Of a stretch of DNA of 64,000 nucleotides, positions 58,291 through 64,000 are shown piece after piece. Where the stretch lies: NCBI GenBank assembly GCA_024281825.1, contig JAMWZY010000004.1, positions 62,001 to 126,000 on the forward strand, given 5' to 3'. This DNA is from Nitrosomonas sp. Lineage in GTDB: Bacteria; Pseudomonadota; Gammaproteobacteria; Burkholderiales; Nitrosomonadaceae. The notes under the pieces were generated by a model, which worked only from the letters and a program-made list of their open reading frames with translations, searched no databases and was not told the origin of the DNA. Both the position numbers and the translations under genes were made by a program. How positions within the stretch are numbered: the first letter of the stretch is position 1; each line of letters opens with the position of its first letter.

Positions 58291-58424
58291 GGCTGTTGAG
58301 AAAGCTATTTGCGTTGCCGTTGCGGTGCTTAAAAAGGTTCAAAATATTTATGCGTTAAGCATGAAACAATGTTTTCGCCCATTTTATCTTGCACCGGCTG
58401 CATTGGATGCGTTTTTCAACAGCC
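58291..58424. repeat. 134-bp stretch bounded by 13-bp inverted repeats
   Basis: GGCTGTTGAGAAA (58291) and TTTTTCAACAGCC (58412) are inverted copies with one mismatch. An inner pair, CGGTGC and GCACCG, lies on the same axis (near 58325 and 58391). The interior codes for nothing. It could be a miniature transposable element, a solo repeat, or a long imperfect terminator between the convergent flanking genes. No target duplication is clear. Confidence 0.4.
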
Positions 58425-58441
58425 CATTAAAACATCTAAAA

Positions 58442-58861
58442 TTAGAACAGTTTTTTGATTTTGTCGAGTAAGCTAGTGGCATCTGTAGATTTGATATCTA
58501 ACAATTTACCGTCACTGCTGAATTTATCGACTAAATCGGGAATAGCTTTTGCAAGCATTTCTTTTGCTTCAGTAATCTCCAATTTTAAAGAGTTTGCAAA
58601 AGCTTTTAATTTTTCGGTATCAAAAACTTCATCAATGTGTTCAGCAGTAATAGGCTTGTTTTCTCCATTGCTCAACCAAGATGAAACTGTATCGGATAAA
58701 TTCGCTTTTTTAAATTTTTCTACCAAACCATTTAGATCGAGTGAATCTGAAGTTTCAGAAACTAAACTTTTAAATGCATTAGCAACATCTTGTGCATCAA
58801 TCTTACCGTCATTGTTAGTATCCGTAACAAATTTACTGGCAATCTTTTCAAAAAGATCCAT
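58442..58861 (-). CDS. EF-hand plus YidB-like (DUF937) protein
   Basis: A 139-aa soluble protein. A calcium-binding EF-hand loop lies at 14-25 (DTNNDGKIDAQD), with Asp14, Asn16, Asp18, Asp22 and Asp25 in place. The second half (about 62-130) reads SSWLSNGENKPIT, FANSLKLEITEAKEMLAKAIPDLVDKF and DGKLL, the pattern of the YidB/DUF937 family, whose function is unknown. No signal peptide is seen. AGGA lies eight bases before the ATG. The pairing of a calcium loop with YidB-like helices is unusual enough to note. Confidence 0.75.
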   Translation of the reverse strand: MDLFEKIASKFVTDTNNDGKIDAQDVANAFKSLVSETSDSLDLNGLVEKFKKANLSDTVSSWLSNGENKPITAEHIDEVFDTEKLKAFANSLKLEITEAKEMLAKAIPDLVDKFSSDGKLLDIKSTDATSLLDKIKKLF

Positions 58862-59110
58862 ATTCGTATTCCTTTTCGATAAAAATTTCTTTATTTCTTA
58901 TTGTTATAAAAAATCTAATTTCTTCAATGTGAAGTCATTAAATATATAGCACTATAAGCAGCTCAAACCGCGGAAACTGATTGAGCTGTTGGCTAGTTTA
59001 TCACAACCAATTCTGCTTGGTAATATCGGGTAAAAACGAATGATCATTGTATTCAATGGGATAGATTGTGGTGTTGTGATGGGCGCTTAAATAATCGAAC
59101 GCTTATCGTA

Positions 59111-59881
59111 TTATTTAGAATAGCAAAGGTTTGTGATCGTGACGAAATTTTCTACCGATAAATTCTCCGCGCGCATCTTTGAATCAATGCCTATGCTATT
59201 GAAATCATCAGTAGTCAAATATTGCTGAAGCGTGTTTCTCAATGTTTTTCGGCGTTGAGAAAATGCAGCCAAGACAATTTGCGAGAGTAATGTTTCATCA
59301 TGCGCGCTTTTATTTTTTTTCGGTCGAGGGATCATTTCGATGATGGCGGAGTGGACTTTGGGGACTGGTGAGAATGATTGCGGTAAGACATTAAACATAT
59401 GCGTCATATTAAAGTGATATTGCATCATAACTGAAAGGCGACCGTAGTCCGATGTGCCCGGTTTTGCAGTTAAGCGCTGTACCACCTCTTTTTGTAGCAT
59501 GAAATGCATATCGAAAATGTTTTCTGAATATTGGCTCAGGTAGAATAGCAAAGGCGTCGAAATGTTATAAGGCAAGTTTCCAACGATGCGGAGCTGGTTG
59601 CCTAGAGATAAAAAATCAAACTTAAGCGCATCGGTTGCATAAATGGTCAGCTTGTCCGGAGAAAATAGTGTTTTGAGTTGCGCAACGATATCACGATCAA
59701 TTTCGATGACGGTTAGATGCTCAAGCTGTTGCAGCAGTGGCTTGGTCAGCGCGCCTAACCCTGGGCCAATCTCAATCACACGATCGTCTTTTTGTGGGCT
59801 AATCTCGGCAATGATTTTGGCGATGATGTATGGGTCGATCAGGAAATTCTGACCAAAACGTTTGCGCGGGATATGCCGCAT
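59111..59881 (-). CDS. rsmA: 16S rRNA dimethyladenosine transferase RsmA (KsgA)
   Basis: A 256-aa methyltransferase that dimethylates the two adjacent adenosines in helix 45 of 16S rRNA late in 30S assembly. It opens RHIPRKRFGQNFLID, with the SAM loop VIEIGPGLGALTKPLL and the catalytic NLPYNIS. The C-terminal helical domain includes FSQRRKTLRNTL. All motifs are intact. The start is two bases after the pdxA stop, so the genes are coupled. It ends the lptD-surA-pdxA-rsmA series, which matches E. coli order. Confidence 0.97.
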   Translation of the reverse strand: MRHIPRKRFGQNFLIDPYIIAKIIAEISPQKDDRVIEIGPGLGALTKPLLQQLEHLTVIEIDRDIVAQLKTLFSPDKLTIYATDALKFDFLSLGNQLRIVGNLPYNISTPLLFYLSQYSENIFDMHFMLQKEVVQRLTAKPGTSDYGRLSVMMQYHFNMTHMFNVLPQSFSPVPKVHSAIIEMIPRPKKNKSAHDETLLSQIVLAAFSQRRKTLRNTLQQYLTTDDFNSIGIDSKMRAENLSVENFVTITNLCYSK

Positions 59882-59883
59882 AT

Positions 59884-60879
59884 TTAAGCAAACTGAATAT
59901 TGGTAAGTTCGATGGCCATATTGATCGCAGCGATTAAACTGCTATGGTGCGCTTGTCCTGTTCCGGCTAAATTCAAGGCTGTGCCATGATCTACTGATGT
60001 GCGGATAATCGGGAGCCCTAAAGTGACGTTAATGCCACCGCCAAAACTTGCGTGTTTGAGTACCGGTAATCCTTGATCATGGTACATGGTAAAAATGCAG
60101 TCATATTGACTCAGTTGTGTGGGATTGAAGAGTGTATCTGCAGGAATGGGACCGATCAAATGCATCCCTTCGGTATTTAATTTCTCGATTACCGGGATGA
60201 TGATATCAATTTCTTCGCGGCCCAAATGACCTGATTCCCCTGCATGTGGGTTGAGTCCTGCGACAGCAATGCATGGTTTGCTGATTTTAAAGCGATTAAT
60301 CAAGTCCTGATGAATAATGCGCAGTTTGTTTTCGATGAGTTGGGGCGTAATCGCAGCCGCTACCTCTTTGAGAGGAATGTGGGTGGTTGCAATCGTGACA
60401 CGCATATTGCCACCTACTAGCATCATTACGACTGGGCTGTGCGTAGCCTCCGCTAAATATTCGGTATGCCCAGTAAACGCAATGCCGGCATCATTGATGA
60501 TACCTTTATGAACAGGGGCGGTTACCATGGCATCGAATTGCCCTGATTGGCATCCCGCGATTGCGATATCGAGTGTTTTTATTACGTATTGCGCATTGCG
60601 CGAATTTAACTTTCCCGGTAATGCGGGCTGTGACAATGGCGTGTGCAATACATTTAAGCTGCCTGGCTTGTGTATATCTTGGCAATGAATAGAAGCATCT
60701 TGAATTTGTATCGGTAACTTAAGTTGCTGTGCACGATTTGTTAGTAATTCTCGATCTGCGATAATTACTAACTTGCATGCGATGGACTGCTGCGCAATTT
60801 GTATGCATAAATCGGGGCCGATACCGGCAGGTTCACCCGCAGTCAAAGCCAACGTTGGTAATAACTGGTTTGATCTCAC
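59884..60879 (-). CDS. pdxA: 4-hydroxythreonine-4-phosphate dehydrogenase PdxA
   Basis: About 331 aa, an NAD-dependent enzyme of pyridoxal phosphate synthesis. It begins from GTG at 60879, whose first base overlaps the TAG of surA (TAGTG). This gives a normal start, RSNQLLPTLALTAGEPAGIG, where a longer frame to 60939 would overlap surA by 61 bases. The metal-binding His residues lie in AFTGHTEYLAE, IATTHIPLKEV and MYHDQGLPVLKH. Length and motifs fit the family. Confidence 0.96.
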   Translation of the reverse strand: MRSNQLLPTLALTAGEPAGIGPDLCIQIAQQSIACKLVIIADRELLTNRAQQLKLPIQIQDASIHCQDIHKPGSLNVLHTPLSQPALPGKLNSRNAQYVIKTLDIAIAGCQSGQFDAMVTAPVHKGIINDAGIAFTGHTEYLAEATHSPVVMMLVGGNMRVTIATTHIPLKEVAAAITPQLIENKLRIIHQDLINRFKISKPCIAVAGLNPHAGESGHLGREEIDIIIPVIEKLNTEGMHLIGPIPADTLFNPTQLSQYDCIFTMYHDQGLPVLKHASFGGGINVTLGLPIIRTSVDHGTALNLAGTGQAHHSSLIAAINMAIELTNIQFA

Positions 60880-62234
60880 TAATCGTCGTCTTCCAGGCGT
60901 AATTCGATATATGCTTGATCGCGTAGTTGTGTTATCCATTCTTGAATGACTACATCGGATTTTCGCGCACGTATCGCTTGTCGAGCTGCTTGCTTGCGTC
61001 GCTCGATGCTGATGTCTTGATTACGGCGTTCGATTACTTGAATCAAATGCCAACCAAATTGTGATTTAACCGGCTCACTGACTTGACCTGGTGCCAGAGC
61101 ATTCATAGCTTGTTCAAAAGCGGGTACGGTGTCACCCGGAGATAGCCAGCCAAGATTTCCACCAGTGCTATTACTCGCATCTTCCGAGTAAAGCTTGGCA
61201 AGCTCTTCAAAATTCTCACCCTTATCAAGGCGTTCTTTTAGTTTGACAATTTTAAGCTTGGCGTCAGAATCAGAAGTCAATTCATTGATTTTAACTAATA
61301 TGTGTCGTGCTTGTGTTTGATCTATAACTACCGTGGGCACTTCTTGTAGACGGCGATCTATCAGTTTAAAGATATGAAAGCCAGCTGGGCTTTGGATGAT
61401 CTGCGTCAAATCACCTGGTTGAAGTGTGCCCAGCAGTTCAGCGAACTGTGGACCTAATTGTGATGCAGGTCGCCATTCCACAATCCCACCTTGTGCTGCA
61501 TCAGCCGCATCGGAAAATTCCGACGCTACTTTGGAAAAGTCGATACCTTCTTTTAATTTTGCATAGGCTAAATCTGCACGTTCTTTTTTTTGTTGAATTT
61601 GTGCAGTGTTCATGTTTTCCGCTATTGCTACCAAGATATGCCCAAGGCGGTATTCATCACTACCAATCGATGAGGTGTCTTGTGTTCGGAGAAAATTCTC
61701 AACTTCTCCATCAGTAACATTGACTTGTGCTTTTGTTTCTCGGTCTCTGAGGCGTGAAATAATCATTTCATCACGTATTTCTTGCCGAAATTTTTCCATG
61801 CCAATACCATCTTTCTCGAGTACGCTTGAGAACTCAGATAAAGTCATTTTATTTTCATCGGCAATCCGATTGACTGTCTCATCGACTTCATTGTCGTTGA
61901 TGTCTAATCCTATTTCTTTCGCGTGTTGCAGTTGAATGCGCTTGGTAATGATAGTTTCGAGAACCTGGTTATGAAGTGGCTTAGGGTCATCAGGTATTTG
62001 AACTCCTTGCGATTGCAACCGTTTAGTGGCGGTTTTGATAGCTTCTGTAAGTTCTTTCTCGGTAATGACATCTTCATTGACTACTGCAATGATGCGATTA
62101 AGAGATTTACTGATCTGTGTGTCGGTAGGAATAGCTTGTGTGACGGGCTCGGAAAGAGGATCTTCTGCACTTGCCAAATGGGGCACTAACAATGCGACCA
62201 ATAGAAGAATATGAAAATGTTTTCTTTGATGCAT
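60879..62234 (-). CDS. surA: Periplasmic chaperone / peptidyl-prolyl isomerase SurA
   Basis: About 451 aa. From the ATG at 62234 the protein has a signal peptide (HILLLVALLVPHLASA). The SurA N-terminal chaperone domain (about 35-165) includes NRIIAVVNEDVITEKEL. Two parvulin-type isomerase domains follow, at about 180-285 (RLGHILVAI, GIVEWRPASQLGPQFAE) and 295-395 (ARHILVKI, GNLGWLSPGDTVPAFEQAM), then the short C-terminal helix. SurA guides barrel proteins, including LptD, to the BAM complex. The upstream extension of the frame to 62447 lacks any export signal. It lies 47 bases after lptD. Confidence 0.96.
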   Translation of the reverse strand: MHQRKHFHILLLVALLVPHLASAEDPLSEPVTQAIPTDTQISKSLNRIIAVVNEDVITEKELTEAIKTATKRLQSQGVQIPDDPKPLHNQVLETIITKRIQLQHAKEIGLDINDNEVDETVNRIADENKMTLSEFSSVLEKDGIGMEKFRQEIRDEMIISRLRDRETKAQVNVTDGEVENFLRTQDTSSIGSDEYRLGHILVAIAENMNTAQIQQKKERADLAYAKLKEGIDFSKVASEFSDAADAAQGGIVEWRPASQLGPQFAELLGTLQPGDLTQIIQSPAGFHIFKLIDRRLQEVPTVVIDQTQARHILVKINELTSDSDAKLKIVKLKERLDKGENFEELAKLYSEDASNSTGGNLGWLSPGDTVPAFEQAMNALAPGQVSEPVKSQFGWHLIQVIERRNQDISIERRKQAARQAIRARKSDVVIQEWITQLRDQAYIELRLEDDD

Positions 62235-62281
62235 GTTTGATGGTGCTGGATAAATAAGCTTAATAAGAACGTGCCATTTAA

Positions 62282-64000
62282 TTAATAAATGCTGGTATAA
62301 CCAGGAATGGTATTTTGCAACACCTGTAACGGATTGTTGCCGATACCCATCAAACCTTTCAATTCTAGCTGCACAAAAAATGCTGTGGTGGTAGTTTGTG
62401 TTGCGGTTGTTATGCGTTGCATGACAACGCGAAAAGCCCAGCAACACGAGTTATATTCAATGCCGGCAAGCCCAGCCAGAATCCTGTCGTCTTTCAGCGA
62501 GTAGTTGATGCGTGCGACGCCGTGCCAACCACCAACGATAGGCCATTGAAGTGATGAATCAACTTGTTCCAAAACATTACGTGTATACCGATAACCAAAA
62601 TTGAGAACTTTTCCTGGTTCGGGTTGATAACTTAGACCTGAACGAATTTTCTCAATTTCTAGCCCCTTTTCGTTCATCTGGATATTAGAATCAGTACTCA
62701 GCTGTGGTGTTAATCGTCCAGAAACAGCAGCAACAAAATCAGATTTTCCACTTGTGACCTGGGGGTCCAAAAATTTTACTTTAGGGTCATTAAAATTAAA
62801 TACTTGGCCAACAGCGAGCCTGAGTCGTTCAATACCGGTTTCTTGTTCCACAAAACGAGATGTTAATGCCGCCGTCAAACGGTTTGCATCATTAATACGA
62901 TCGCTTCCACTGAAGCGGTTTTCTTGCAGTATTTGCGCGAAATTAAAGTCATTAATTGCAGAATCAAAGACGGGAAGATGATTTTGATTGCGGTAGGGAA
63001 CATACGCATAGAATAATCGTGGTTCCAGCGTTTGCGTAAATTTGGTGCCACTCATTTGAGTTAATCGCTCAAACGTTGTTCCACTGTCTATGCTGAAAAT
63101 AGGCAGAGCGCGATCATGATTTTGTCCCTTATCTTCATGACCTTGAACGGCATTCGACAAGCTGTAATGCGTGTAGTGGAAGCCAACTTTGGGTGTGATG
63201 TAACCATATTCATTTCGTAGCGGCATGCTGACGTACGGGTTAATTACGAAGCGGTGTCCATCGGGTAGAAATTTGGTGTCGGGCACCGTTCGCAATGCAT
63301 GATGATGAAAATTTCCCCAACTGCTATTCAAGCCAAACTCAAGTAAACCGCCAAAAGCGGGTTTATTAATGTCTAATGATACGTAAGGTAGGCGTGAATA
63401 GGGTGCGGTAAATAACTGTAATCGATCCTGAATGGTTTGAAAACGCTGAACCAGTGCATTGAAACTGACCGTACCATCAAGACCTAAACGACCATTATAG
63501 GATGTGGCCGCCATTTGAGAAAGGTTGGTTAAACTGGTTTGAGAAAGGTTGGGTGTTAATTCACGAAAATATCGATCATCGGAAACCCGATTGTAGTTAA
63601 GTATTCCTTGCCAGCCTTTGCCAAAGTTTTGCGTGTGCGTAAATAAAATGCCCCAGCGTGTTTTGTTGGTATTGATATCCGTCGGGAGAATGTCAAAAAG
63701 CAAATTTCCATTCATTTTTTCTCCCATATAGCGCAGCTCATTGCTTAGCATAAAGCCACGCATAGTCATTACGCGGGGTGCTATGGTTGCGTCGATATTG
63801 GGTGCAATATTCAAATAAATAGGCAGCGCCGTATCAAACCCGGTGTGAACGTTATAACCCAATAAGGGGGCTAACAAACCTGTTTTACGTTTACCACTAT
63901 AAGAAAAGTCCAGCCATGGAGAATATAGGATCGGCGTGTCCTTGAACATAATACTAACGTTACGAGCTGTGCCGACTTCATTTTTATTATCAATTTTTAA
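62282..64000 (-). CDS. lptD: LPS-assembly protein LptD, partial
   Basis: The C-terminal 572 codons of an outer-membrane protein that inserts lipopolysaccharide in the outer leaflet together with LptE. The frame runs off the right end of the window, so the N-terminal OstA-like domain and signal peptide are missing here. LptD hallmarks are ILYSPWLDFSYSGKRKTGLLAP, then the long beta-barrel, and the adjacent Cys pair in EYNSCCWAFRVVMQR, needed for the disulfide rearrangement during assembly. It is the first visible gene of the lptD-surA-pdxA-rsmA series. The frame is intact to the window edge. Confidence 0.95.
   Translation of the reverse strand, partial: LKIDNKNEVGTARNVSIMFKDTPILYSPWLDFSYSGKRKTGLLAPLLGYNVHTGFDTALPIYLNIAPNIDATIAPRVMTMRGFMLSNELRYMGEKMNGNLLFDILPTDINTNKTRWGILFTHTQNFGKGWQGILNYNRVSDDRYFRELTPNLSQTSLTNLSQMAATSYNGRLGLDGTVSFNALVQRFQTIQDRLQLFTAPYSRLPYVSLDINKPAFGGLLEFGLNSSWGNFHHHALRTVPDTKFLPDGHRFVINPYVSMPLRNEYGYITPKVGFHYTHYSLSNAVQGHEDKGQNHDRALPIFSIDSGTTFERLTQMSGTKFTQTLEPRLFYAYVPYRNQNHLPVFDSAINDFNFAQILQENRFSGSDRINDANRLTAALTSRFVEQETGIERLRLAVGQVFNFNDPKVKFLDPQVTSGKSDFVAAVSGRLTPQLSTDSNIQMNEKGLEIEKIRSGLSYQPEPGKVLNFGYRYTRNVLEQVDSSLQWPIVGGWHGVARINYSLKDDRILAGLAGIEYNSCCWAFRVVMQRITTATQTTTTAFFVQLELKGLMGIGNNPLQVLQNTIPGYTSIY

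Noticed and set aside
58960..58989. CAGCTCAA/TTGAGCTG inverted repeat as a terminator of rsmA
   Set aside because: It lies over 120 bp beyond the rsmA stop, has a 14-base loop and no T-run on the minus strand.

Overview
The window looks like a chromosomal segment of a moderately AT-rich betaproteobacterium, most likely an ammonia oxidiser of the Nitrosomonas type. The main support is gene order: carA-carB-greA-yhbY/rlmE-ftsH-folP-glmM, leuCDB-asd-fimV-truA-trpFBA-accD-folC-SPOR-cvpA-purF-metZ, and lptD-surA-pdxA-rsmA are betaproteobacterial arrangements. Hopanoid genes, a TorF-type porin and a secreted cupredoxin/beta-propeller protein fit a Nitrosomonadaceae membrane and periplasm. The taxon is an inference; no rRNA is present. 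No phage, intact insertion sequence, CRISPR array or integron was seen.

Layout. 1-5.6 kb (minus): hopanoid operon hpnH-hpnB-hpnM-hpnN. 5.6-8.4 kb: a peptidoglycan-binding lipoprotein, a VanZ-like membrane protein and a 24-codon membrane ORF. 8.4-18.8 kb: carAB, greA, yhbY (opposite strand), rlmE, ftsH, folP, glmM. 18.9-19.3 kb: tRNA-Gly(GCC) and tRNA-Cys(GCA) on the minus strand behind a consensus promoter. 19.4-37.8 kb (plus): an MFS transporter, then leucine, aspartate-family and tryptophan biosynthesis, FimV, TruA, AccD, FolC, a SPOR protein, CvpA, PurF and MetZ.

37.8-45.5 kb is the accessory part. It holds a minus-strand ECF sigma / zinc-finger anti-sigma / subtilisin-like protease operon, a TorF porin, a small secreted protein behind a 14-bp palindrome, a cupredoxin fused to a YVTN beta-propeller, a small RTX-like protein, and an adhesin-E-like protein. 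45.5-58.9 kb mixes metabolism (ald, an SDR, tatD, serB, pepA, holC) with c-di-GMP signalling (HDOD-GGDEF and PAS-GGDEF-EAL), a FadL channel, a 37-aa membrane ORF, a 134-bp inverted-repeat-bounded stretch and an EF-hand/YidB-like protein. 59.1-64 kb (minus): lptD (cut by the window end), surA, pdxA, rsmA, covering outer-membrane assembly, vitamin B6 and ribosome maturation.

Most of the window is core housekeeping. The less ordinary parts are: the sigma/anti-sigma/protease cassette, whose anti-sigma factor ends in a domain resembling subtilase propeptides; two unlisted small membrane ORFs; the calcium- and copper-binding exported proteins; several clean palindromes in promoter positions; and a folC gene whose conserved N-terminus lies upstream of any standard start codon. 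Positions of domains and residues were counted by eye from the translations and should be read as approximate except where single residues are named.
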